64,000 nucleotides of DNA, taken from positions 204,539,847 to 204,603,846 of the forward strand of contig NC_089495.1 in NCBI RefSeq assembly GCF_036850765.1, read 5' to 3'. The notes under the pieces are model-generated. The model did no database searches, was not told the DNA's origin, and saw nothing but the letters and a program-made list of their open reading frames with translations. The translations under genes and the position numbers were made by a program. How positions within the stretch are numbered: the first letter of the stretch is position 1; every line of letters starts with the position of its first letter. The stretch is from Saccopteryx bilineata (lineage: Eukaryota > Chordata > Mammalia > Chiroptera > Emballonuridae). Below are positions 1-9,560 of this stretch, piece by piece.

Positions 1-279
1 TGTGAACACGATGAGGAGGCGCTGTAGCTTGGGGTGGTTAAATGGGCACGGGGATGGGGTTCAAGTTTGTATGACCCAGGACAAATGGCCACACCCCGCT
101 GCGCCTTGGGCGGGGAACTGCAAAGGCGCCTGCCGCAGAGGGTCTGTGAGGATTACACAGATCAGGCTTGGCACAGCGCCTGGCAGAAAGCGGGCGCTCC
201 CTGAAGGAGAGCTGGCCAGATCGAATGGTACCGCCCCGCACAAAGGACAGGTGGGCAGCGTCCCGAGGGTGGCGGGGCG

Positions 280-1100
280 GGAGCAGGGCAGGTGCGCCGG
301 GAATGGGAGAGGCGGGACTGGGAGAGGGGGAACGCGAGGGCGGGAGGGCTCGCGCGCGCGCGCGCGCGAAGCAGGTGCGCGGGGAGTGGGCGGAGTCCCG
401 CGCGGGCGTGGTCTCCAGGTGAGCGGGCGCGCGCCCGGAGACGGGGTGGCGCGGCGCGCGGCCCGCCGCGGGAAAGCGTCCCTGTGTCTTTAACGCCCTC
501 CTCCCCGCTCCCCCCCCGCCCCCTTTGTGCGCCCCCCCCAGCCGGGCTGCAGCCGCGGAGCTGTTCCCCCTGCACTGACAGCTGGTATCTAATTACTGTG
601 TGAGAATGGAAAGTCAGGCTGTCCCAGCTCGGGGGAGAGGGGATTAACGTCTCCTGCAGAATACACTTCCTCTGGTGGGTTGCCATGGTTACTCTCATTA
701 CCTGCCTGCCCGCGAGGAGCCCGCGCGAGCCGCTCTAGCAGGCCCGCCGAACCCGGGCCCCGCGCGTGCTCGCGCTCGCTCTCTCCCGCCCCTCCCTGCC
801 GAGGCGCACGCGCGTGCGCGGTAGGGGGGCGCGCGAGCCGCCTCATCCCCGCCCCGCCCCGCGCCGGGCGCCAGGAGCCCCGCCCCCGGTCCCGCGGCCC
901 CCGCCCAAGCAGCTGTCAGAGGCGCGCGCGGCCCGGCCGGCCCCAGCGCGCGCTGTCAACAGTCATTAGCTTGCGGGCCGCTCCCCTCCCTTGCGGCCCA
1001 TCCTCTACCCTCATCCCGCAGCCCGGGGTGGGGCCCCGCACCTGGGGCCCCTGCTTGTTAGCGCTCCCCGGCCGCCTGCCGAGGCCCTGGAGGGACCCGC
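280..1100 (+). promoter_or_regulatory. CpG island, candidate alternative promoter
   Basis: The sequence is densely CpG-rich, with repeated GC boxes (for example CCCCGCCCCGCCCCGCG near 848-864 and CCCCGCCCCCGG near 890). A pure alternating GC run lies at about 350-369. There is a good splice donor, CCAG|GTGAGC, at 418/419. It lies upstream of the first visible NOL4L coding exon on the same strand. A promoter for a NOL4L transcript is the simplest reading, but no transcript evidence is available here and no coding exon is recognisable in the island. Confidence 0.65.
679..692. promoter_or_regulatory. RFX-type X-box
   Basis: GTTGCCATGGTTAC is a near-perfect palindromic X-box (consensus GTTRCCATGGYAAC), the binding site of RFX factors. 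It sits at the 3' side of a less GC-rich block (about 560-720) inside the CpG island. That block also has a TAATTA homeobox core near 590. Confidence 0.5.
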
Positions 1101-1344
1101 CCTCGGGGCCTGCTTGGCTCAGGGCCGCCCTGTTCCTCCTAGAACTCCCCTTCTCTCAGTGACCCCATTTACTGTCCTTGGTCCCGGCTCCTCCTAGGGA
1201 GGCGGGTCCCCAGAGTCCTGGAGCGCGACCCTCCAGAGTACTGGTGACAGTGGTCATTTTGGGGTGTCTCGCCCAGGGCGGAGGCTATTTATGTATCATT
1301 TGGGTTCCCGCCGCCGCCCTGTAAAGGCGGTGAAAGCCACTGTA

Positions 1345-1440
1345 CCTATTTTGTCACCTCAACACAGGAAGAAAGTGAGGCCCAGGCAGGTCAGGCCCTT
1401 GTTCAGGGCCAGGGATGAATTGTCTCCAGGCCTGTGACTT
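1345..1440 (-). repeat. MIR-like remnant
   Basis: Short similarity to the reverse complement of MIR: GGAAGAAAGTGAGGCCCAGG followed by TCAGGCCCTTGTTCAGGGCC. Strongly decayed. Confidence 0.4.
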
Positions 1441-3679
1441 TATTCTTAGAGTACCCCTTCCCTCCTGACACCACAGGCCCAGAATACCAGCAGCCAGCCA
1501 GGCCCTGCCCTTGTCCCGCTGGAGAGGGCCATTAGCTGCTCCTTCCCTCCATCCCTTAAACCTGGGCCACTGCCCCTCTCCTGCCAAGAGGGGGACACTT
1601 TGGCCACTGCACCCCTTCTCTTTCTTCCCTTTCCTCCGCCTCCCCCTTTCCAGACATCCTAGAGTTAACCAAAAAAAAAAAAAAAGGAAAAAGAAAATTA
1701 TTCAGAGCTGCTCGAAAGATATGGCACCCCTCAAAGGTAGCACTGTTATTTGGGGGGCTGATCCCGGGCACCTTCCTCTGTGGCCTCGGGTGTGCGTTTG
1801 GGTCCCCGGCGTGATTTGAAAGAAGACGGAGATGCAGCGAAGCAGAAAGGAGGTCTTGGAATATGTGAGGCCCGTTCCAGATGGCAGGTGCGACGCGGTG
1901 GCGGCTTGGCACTAACAGTTGGAGATTGTGCACAGGGGTGGAGAAGAGGCAGGTGCTACATTGAGTCGTCAGCGCCTTGTTTATGTATTTATTTATTTAT
2001 GGGGGTGCCTCATCCCTCTGCCCCGTGCAGACCTACAGACAGAGCTCAACGCAACTGTGGGTCCTAAGATTCTGGTGTGAATAAAAAGATTTTGGAGGTT
2101 TTTTATTTTTAATTTTTTATTTTGTTTGGTTTTGGTTTTGGTTTTCCAGTCCACAGTCGGTGGTATTCATCATCGAGAGAAAGGCAAATACTGTCTTTGT
2201 CCCCCATTTAAGCGATGCCCTCATCTCAGTCGTCGGATTGCCCTTTGCAAATGACGACTCTTGGGGATTCCGAGGAGGCAAGAGTTCTGGAGGTTTGGGA
2301 GAGGGTCTTCATTCTGGTTTTCTGTTCTGTGTGTTGTCTCTGTTTTGTGTGGTTTTCACATTTCTCTCCACCTCGTTTTCTTTCCACCTGAGGGCTCTGC
2401 AGGAGGCTGACTCCTCCCTTTGGCTCCTCCTTCGGTCCTGCCAGGAGTGGGAATGGGACTTTGTAGGAGCACCCCCCAAACTGCTCCCCAAGCTTCCAAA
2501 CCGCTGGTCCGGCCTGATTTTATTCAAGCGTGGTTTGAGGGACAGGAGAAGTCAGGAGGAGCGTGCAGCTCATATTTGCAGTCGCCTCTGCCTGTCATCT
2601 CAGCCTCTTAGCCGCCCGGCCCAGATGGGCTGGGGCGGCCCCACGGCCTCTCAGTTGTGCGGTCAACCCCCTGAAGTGCTGGGCTCCCACACACACGTGG
2701 TTGCCGGAGGCGTATTTCCGCTGGGGTGGGTTCTGCCGAAGGACCTTCTCTGAGGGCAGTCTCCTTGATCTGTACGCCTTGTCTTGTCGCGGGCTGGATC
2801 TGAAATGCACCAGAGGGTACCTCCTACGGACATGCTCTGTGGTTTCTTCCTCTGCTGTAGGAGCCTGGTTAAGAAATGTCCCCGCTCTTAGCCATATCCT
2901 CCCAACCATGGCTTCTTCATCGCTGGAAGGCGTATGCCACTAATATAGTGATGGCGGTGCCCTAACCGGCACCCTGGTGGCCCGAAACAGCCAGCCCAGC
3001 TCGATAAGTAGTATATAACTTACCACCATCAGGTGGCTTTGGAGTTCCAATAGAGAGGACAGAACCATAATCCATTAGCATTTGGACCTCACCTGCCAGG
3101 AAGGGCAGGGGTCCATTTACTTGGCTTCGCGGGAGACAGACAAGAGGCATGCGGATTCTGGAGCTCACCTGAGGGTTGGCTCCCGACAGCAGCCCCGGAG
3201 GCTGCCCTGGCATGGGCCTGTCCCGTGGCCTCGTAAGACCACTAGGCCATTCACTCCCCGGTGGGTCTGCCGCCCTGGACGCAGCAGCCTTCCTTGTGCT
3301 GCGTGGTCGGATCATTTGAGGAGCGTGAGGAAGCCAGGGGAGACTTGTCAAGGGATGACCTGCTTAAGAATTAATTAACTGTGCCAGGGAGGACTTAAAA
3401 AATCTGGCGCTGGCATGCCAGGCACTGCTGGCCTTTTCCAGTCATGATCTACATCAAGTTTCTGGGCAGGTGTTTCTGAATTTATACCAATGTTGCCCAA
3501 TACGGTTCTTTCGTTCTCACCACTAGGAAGATTGGCCTTCACTGGAGAAGGAAATATTAGTATGTTAGGCCTGGAAGCACATGTCTGTGTTTAATGAGTC
3601 AGTGCCAGTTTCCCTAGTCGTTTACCTTCCTTGTCTAAGTCCTGGAGACAGTCCAGTCGCCAGTTCTCAGTAGCTGCTG

Positions 3680-3845
3680 CGCACCAGGATTATTTGATGC
3701 CTTCTAACACCTCCCCCCCCCCGCCCTCCAATTCTGTAGATCTTGTGGGGGGCCTGAGAATGTGCATTTCTAACAAGTTCCCAGATGACGCTGATGCGAG
3801 TGGCCTAGGGACTCCAACTTGGAGGACTGCTGTTCCAAAGATTTT
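3680..3845. mobile_element. MER5A-like hAT remnant
   Basis: The core GGGGCCTGAGAATGTGCATT is followed by TCTAACAAGTTCCCAGATGA and CGCTGATGC. This matches the MER5 family of non-autonomous hAT-Charlie elements as I remember it. It is old and diverged, and a SINE later inserted just after it. Confidence 0.75.
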
Positions 3846-3863
3846 GAAATCGCAGTAGTATTT

Positions 3864-4250
3864 TTTTTTTTTGTATTTTTCTGAAGCTAGAAACGGGGAG
3901 AGACAGTCAGACAGACTCCCGCATGCGCCCGACCGGGATCCACCCGGCACGCCCACCAAGGGCGACGCTCTGCCCACCAGGGGGCGATGCTCTGCCCCTC
4001 CGGGGAGTCGCTCTGTTGCGACCAGAGCCACTCTAGCGCCTGGGGCAGAGGCCAAGGAGCCATCCCCAGCGCCCCGGCCGTCTTTGCTCCAGTGGAGCCT
4101 CGGCTGCGGGAGGGGAAGAGAGAGACAGAGAGGAAGGAGGGGAGGTGGAGAAGCAAATGGGCGCTTCTCCTATGTGCCCTGGCCGGGAATCGAACCCGGG
4201 TCCCCTGCACGCCAGGCCGATGCTCTACCGCTGAGCCAACCGGCCAGGGC
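3864..4250 (-). mobile_element. Long bat tRNA-SINE
   Basis: The plus strand begins with poly-T and ends at CCGGCCAGGGC, so the element is on the minus strand. Its tRNA-like head contains an A-box (GGCTCAGCGGTAGAGC) and a B-box (GGTTCGATTCC). It is flanked by the duplication CAGTAGTATTT (3853-3863 and 4254-4264). It carries a CTCF-like core at 3974-3985. Confidence 0.93.
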
Positions 4251-5689
4251 CCTCAGTAGTATTTAAGTAGACATTTGGTGATGTCTTCCGTGACTGGCAA
4301 CCTGGCCTTTAGCTTAGAGCCCCAAAGGGCTTGGGTTTAAGAAAGACAGTGTTGTCCGAGAAAGTTAGGAACCCCATGAATTAAAAAAAAAAAAATAATC
4401 GCCACGTCTGGGTGTCGTGGGCCTGGGTCTGGCCCGACTGTGTGGAGTTGGCTGATTCCAAAGGATGGAGTGTGTTACCATGGTGATATTCTTCCCCATG
4501 CAGCAAGGCCCCAGAGGTCGGTCCTTCCCGACGGGCCGTGTGGCTTCTCTTTCACGGCTTTTCCCAAGGGCTGCTGCAGGGTTCCGTGCCATCATTCCCG
4601 GTTGGTGTTCCCGGGAAGCTGGGGGTCGTCAGGAGGCCCCAGGCCCCCTCCTTATCCAGCCCGTAGATGAAGTGAAGCTTCCTTTGTCAATCCGGGACCC
4701 AGCTTGCTGAGGGCAGCGGATGAGGTTCAGCTCATCGGGGTACAAAGCAGAAGTGGTTGGCAGGGCCTCCCAGAGCTGTGGGGAAGGTGCTTGCTGCTCC
4801 TTTAATTAGCAGCCCTGGCCTTGCAGAGGTGTGTCTGCATTCTCAGCTTGGGAAGGCACGCCTCTCCTTCAGCGTTCAGCATGAAGGTTATTACCTCTGC
4901 GGATGCAGGGCATGGCAGCGATGCCTGTGGCACGTGACCGCCGGGGGATTTCTTTGTTCTCCTGCCAGGGTTCTCCTTGAAGGCCACACAGATATCCTGG
5001 TGTTCTTCCCTTGGGGCGTAGCATGCATGGTGTCCAGGTGGCCCGCCCAGCAGAGGACAGGTCAAGGTGTGGCTCTGCATACCTTGTGCGAGCTGAATTC
5101 TAGCTGGTACGGGCCTTCTCCTTTCCTGTGTACGTCTATCTCCGCACTTAGAGATAGACCCGGTCACAGGACCCAGGTTTGAACATCAGGGGGCGTCACC
5201 GTCCGTTTTTAAACAGAGCTACAAAAAAAAAAATGCTCCCCTGAAGTGTTTCTCTGGGATGGCTTCACAGCCACATTGGACTAGGTGCAGGGCTGTCGGT
5301 CACCTGTGTCTGCCCAAGAGTGGACGTGGGAAGCTGGGACAGACGCAGGGCAGGCGCCGGGCAGTGTTTCACTGTTTGATCGGGGTTGGTTAGTTACACC
5401 TTGGCTTTAAGAAAGTTTATTCCAAGTTTGTGTGACAGCCAAAGCGTGTTATTTAGGACATAAAGAAGACCGTGCATCTCTCTCCGTGGTGGGTGTCACC
5501 TTGGGGGACCTGTTCTATAGCCTGAATGGGTCAGAGGGGCCAGAGATAAGAGCAGAGCAGGTGCCTAGACATAAAATGTTCAAACTCGGTGGGGCCAAAG
5601 GGAAGAGATGGACACTTACCAGCCTGTATGCAGCCAACGGCCTGAGGCGTACATGCTCACGGAATCCTTAGAACCTCGACCGGGACTTT

Positions 5690-5775
5690 TTAGGCCTGTT
5701 TCACAGGTGAGGAAACTTGAGTTTCAAGAGGTCAGGAAGTGACCTGCCCAAGGTCACCAAGCTGATTCAGGAGAA
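5690..5775 (-). repeat. MIR remnant
   Basis: GTGAGGAAACTTGAGTTTCA with TGACCTGCCCAAGGTCACCA is the reverse complement of the MIR core. Confidence 0.7.
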
Positions 5776-5804
5776 ATTCCCATCTCATCTATCTACAAGG
5801 TGGT

Positions 5805-6167
5805 CTTTTTGTGTGTGTGTGACAGACAGAGAGAGAAGGACAGAGAGGGAACAGGGACGGACAGACAGGAAGAGAGAGAGATAAGAAGCATCAATTCTTC
5901 ATTGCGGCTCCTTAGTCTCCTTAGTTGTTCACTGATTGCTTTCTCATATGTGCCTTGATGGGGGGGGGGCAGTGGCTACAGCAGAGCAAGTGACCCCTTG
6001 CTCAAGCCAGTAACCATGGAGTCATGTCTATGATCCCACGCTCAAGCTAGCGACCCCACACTCAAGCTAGTGAGCCCGCTCTCAAGCCGGTGACCTCGGG
6101 GTTTCAAACCTGGGTCCTCCGTGTCCCAGTCTGACGCTCTATCCGCTGCGCCACCGCCTGGTCAGGC
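5805..6167 (-). mobile_element. Bat tRNA-SINE (GCCTGACCAGGCGGTGGCGC-headed family)
   Basis: This is a minus-strand copy ending GCGCCACCGCCTGGTCAGGC. It contains repeated 'ctcaagc(t/c)agtgacccc' modules in the body and an AG-rich tail with a GTGTGTGTG start. It is diverged. Confidence 0.88.
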
Positions 6168-6289
6168 TACAAGGTTGTCTTTCACCAGACTTCCTTTCTC
6201 CGTTCCCTTCTCACCAAGTCGCATCTCCCTTTTCCGGAAGTACCTGTGGCCTGGAATGCTTTTATGGGCAGAGAGGGCTGTGGGATCGG

Positions 6290-6425
6290 TGCTACGTGCT
6301 ACGTGTAGACTGCATTTATTCGTCTTCGTAGCTCAGGGGAAAGGTGCTTCTGTTGTTCCCATTTTCCAGATAAAGAATCTGAGGCTCAGAGAAGCAACAT
6401 ACCTGCTCGGGGTCATACAGCCACT
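6290..6425 (-). repeat. MIR remnant
   Basis: CCCATTTTCCAGATAAAGAA followed by TCTGAGGCTCAGAGAAGCAA and GTCATACAGCCA matches the reverse complement of MIR. Confidence 0.75.
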
Positions 6426-7644
6426 TAAATGACGGGACCTTATTCACAGTAAGAAAGGGTGACACTGTCTTGTCCGGCTGTCGCGTGGGACTGGTCAGCC
6501 ATTTGGTAGTTGCTTACTGAGTCTGCGCAGTGTCCGGCCTCATTCTGGGTGCCGGGAGCGGACGGGCCTTGAGCAGGATCCTTTGAGGGAGGGGGGGGAT
6601 TATCTTGGAAATTTGTATTTCAGGAACTTTTAGAGAAAAGCCTTTTTTCCCAAATTCCACCCCTGGCTTCCTCTTCTTCTCTGAAGCCCCCCACCCCCCA
6701 GAGCCCTTCCAGGGGTGAAGATAGCTGAGAGCCAGGTGTGCCCGAGCCTGTGTGCAGACCTTGCCCTGTGAATGGGGAGCTCACGGAGCGGCCCAGTCCC
6801 TCAGGGACCTTGCACCAGCCTGCATCCCCCGGCATGCCGCTCTGCAGCCCCCCCACCTCTCCGTGCCAGCACCCCCCCACTTAGGGGAGGGCAGGTGTCA
6901 GCCCAGCGGCAGCCCTTCACTGTTGAAAGACCCCGTCTCAGTCCTGGCGCACCTCGTGGGGCCCGCTAACAGCCCTCGTGCCCGCCTGCCGCCTCCGCGC
7001 GGCCTCATGACTCTGGTCCTCCACATGGCACACAAAGAGCCCGGGCCGTGGCCGTTGCCGGCGCTCAGCGGCTGGAGCGGGGAGGGCGGGCCGTGGTGAG
7101 AGCTGTTCTGAGAGGCCCGGGCGGAGGCAGGAGTCACCCAGGTGATCCGAGCCGGCCCCCTGGGACCCCTGCCCAGGCCTGCAGTGAAAGGTTACTGCTA
7201 ATTGGCGAGCTCCTGATGGGCCGCATCTATTTAGCGCCCCCCCCTCCCTGGAGACTTCCAGGATGGTCTTGGCACAGCGTGTGACTCCAGAGCGCCCCGC
7301 CGGAGTCTGGCACAATCTGTCTGAAATTGTGAACACGGAGCCTCTCTTGTTGTTGGTTTTTTTTGTTTTTTTAATTTGTATTAGCGTTGTTGTCTTCCCT
7401 GCCCATTGTTTCTGGTAGATTTGGTAGCGGTTGCCACCCTGACTCTGGAGCCTCCTCCCTGGGGCCCTTGCAATGGGCTCCTTCCACTACCCCCCCCCCC
7501 CCGCCCTCGGCTCTACCATCAGGGGCCTCGCTGGGGTCAGGGAGCGGCGCCGTCCTGCCCCCGGACCCGCTGCCAGGCCTCGGGGTCCAGCTCTCACCCC
7601 GCCATCATCCCTGACACTAACGCAGCTTGTCCACCCTGTCGCAG

Positions 7645-7800
7645 GGGGCAGATGGCCTGTCGGAGCCGGAGGGCATCTCTCTGAAGCGGGTCGCTGTGGT
7701 GGAAGATTTCTTTGACATCATCTACTCGATGCATGTGGAGAGCTCAGCAGAGCCAGGCAAAGCCCCCAAGCACGCCGGGCAGAAGAAAACCTACCGAGCG
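7645..7800 (+). CDS. NOL4L: NOL4L coding exon (conserved N-terminal region)
   Basis: An internal exon of 156 nt (52 codons, phase 0 at both ends) encodes a peptide starting GADGLSEPEG. It carries the NOL4-family signature VAVVEDFFDIIYSMHVE and ends KHAGQKKTYRA. The paralogue NOL4 has LRRVAVVEDFFDIIYSMHVE and KHAGQKRTYKA at the same place, which fixes the identity. The acceptor is a CAG at 7642-7644 after a weak pyrimidine tract, and the donor is GCG|GTGAGC at 7801. A second AG at 7650-7651 could shift the 5' boundary by seven bases and would change the phase. NOL4L is a nuclear protein of poorly defined function, known in human as a RUNX1 and PAX5 fusion partner in leukaemia. This exon belongs only to the long isoform; by comparison with NOL4, roughly 90-110 residues lie upstream of it and are not found in the window. 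Confidence 0.96.
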
Positions 7801-8140
7801 GTGAGCTTTCTGTCCCTTTGCCTCTGCCGGCCGCCCCAGGCCTTGGCAGGAGGCCACGGGCTCCACACATGCTGGGTGGGAGGGGGGCGGGGCAGGGAGC
7901 TGAGGCGTGATGAAACGGCCTTTGGGGACCCAGGGGGGCACATGGGGCAAGGGCAGGGCAGCCAGAGATGGCTCACGGGGCCAGGGGGCGGGTTCTGTGG
8001 TCTGAGCACAAAGGAGAAGCAGGTTGAAGGGAGTGAGAGGGAGGGGAAGAGAGGGAAGGATGGGGGCCGGAGGGAAACCTTTCTCTCCCCGTTTCTGCTT
8101 CACTCACCCCCACACACACCAGTCCCTTGCAGCCTGCTCT

Positions 8141-8179
8141 GGGGGTGGGGGGAGTGGGGGAGGGGGAGGGGAAGGGGGT
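8141..8179 (+). repeat. G-rich quadruplex-prone tract
   Basis: Repeated runs of four to six G separated by single T or A bases, shortly after the first visible exon. Confidence 0.8.
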
Positions 8180-8679
8180 GGCTACATAATGCTAATGGCA
8201 AGGCCAGACACTTCCACGGTGGACGACACCTGCTCTGTGCCGGGCCTGTCCTGAATGCTCTCTGTGTGTGAGTGTTTTCTGTCCCCTACCGCCTGGTGAA
8301 GTCCGTCCTGGGAGTTCCCCAGGAGAAGTCTGAGGACCTGGTCCCAAGCCTCAAGGCCAGCAAAAACCAAGACACAAAGCCAAGACAGAAATGCCTCCCC
8401 AACTAGCTTTGAGGGAACACAAACCAAGATACCTGGGAGGTTCGGCAAAGGCACCTCCAGATGCTGGGCTAAGCCAGGGGGGCTTCATGGGGAAGGGGAC
8501 CCATTAGCCGGCAGTCTAAGCCTTGGGCAGGCAGGAGGGAGCAGAGCCAGCTCGATGGTGATGGGTGGGCAACGTCACACGTGGGGAGGGTGGCCCGAGC
8601 AGGAGGGACCTGCCTGAGTTCTGGTCCCTTCTCCCTCTGGAGTCTCTTCATCGTGGCTTGGGCACAGCTTTGAACCGCG

Positions 8680-8850
8680 TGTCTAGTGCCCGTTGCTAAA
8701 CCAGGGAAGCCAGGCACGTTACACTCTTCAAGCCTGACAGCAGCCCTGTGACGAACCATGGTCCCATTTCACAGTTAGGGAGAGTGAGACCCAGAGAGCT
8801 GAGCACACTTGTCTAAGGTCACACAGCCCCTGAGTGGCAGTCAGCCAGTG
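8680..8850 (-). repeat. MIR remnant
   Basis: TCCCATTTCACAGTTAGGGA followed by AAGGTCACACAGCCCCTGAG is the reverse complement of MIR. Confidence 0.75.
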
Positions 8851-9374
8851 ACCTCACGCCCCCTCCGTGGCCACTTTCCCTTTGGCTCCGTGGAGACCTG
8901 TCCCTCCATGACCGGTTTCCCCACCCAAGGAAGGTGGGACGCCCCCCACACCACCTTCCTTGTATAGACGGCCCTGGACTGTGGTGGAGGTGGCCCGTGT
9001 AAGTCCACACTTCCTTCGAACTTCCTGATTTTTAAAAAAATCCAATAATCAGATGTGTCCTTGTCCTCAGAAGATGGCCTTTGCCCTGAATGAGTCTTAA
9101 GGCTGGACCCTTGTGCCAGGGACCTCGGGGCGATGAGGACCAGGCTAAGGGAGGCAGGGGAGGGCGACCCAGCGGGCCACCCTGTCCTGCTCCTGAGAAC
9201 GTGCGGGAAACGACCTGTGGGCAGGGAGTTCTGAGGGTATTTCCACGAGAGGGTCATGGGCCCAGGGAGGGATGCCCGGGCGGGGGCCACGGTGGGCCCT
9301 TCGGTATCGATGCGCCCCAGATGCGGCACCATTGCTCAGCGATGGAGAGGCGGGCAACCTGGGGCAGGCCCTGT

Positions 9375-9560
9375 GCTCAGACAGCGTGCCCTGGGCACCA
9401 GCTCCCTGAGCCTTGACGCACCTGCAGGTGGTAGGAGTGAAGCGGGCGCTGTTGTCCCCATTTTACAGATGAGGAAGTCGAGGCTCAAGAGAGACGTGCA
9501 GTCTGCCTGCGGTCTCCCCGCGGACACGCAGAGCCAGGCAGCTGGCCCCAGGGCCCGCGT
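9375..9560 (-). repeat. MIR remnant
   Basis: CCCCATTTTACAGATGAGGA followed by AGTCGAGGCTCAAGAGAGAC matches the reverse complement of MIR. Confidence 0.7.

Larger units (their letters stand above)
1..7644 (+). other. NOL4L: NOL4L 5' intronic / upstream segment
   Basis: This stretch precedes the first visible coding exon. It holds a CpG island (about 280-1100), a MIR remnant near 1345-1440, a MER5-like remnant (3680-3845), two SINEs (3864-4250 and 5805-6167) and MIR remnants near 5690-5775 and 6290-6425. In 1441-3679, 4265-5689 and 6430-7644 I see GC-rich, unremarkable sequence with short A, T or C runs (1671-1685, 2100-2147, 7490-7502) and no recognisable exon. I searched for the NOL4-like first exons (the GDSGKTKTVTRKK region) and did not find them. 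Confidence 0.7.
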
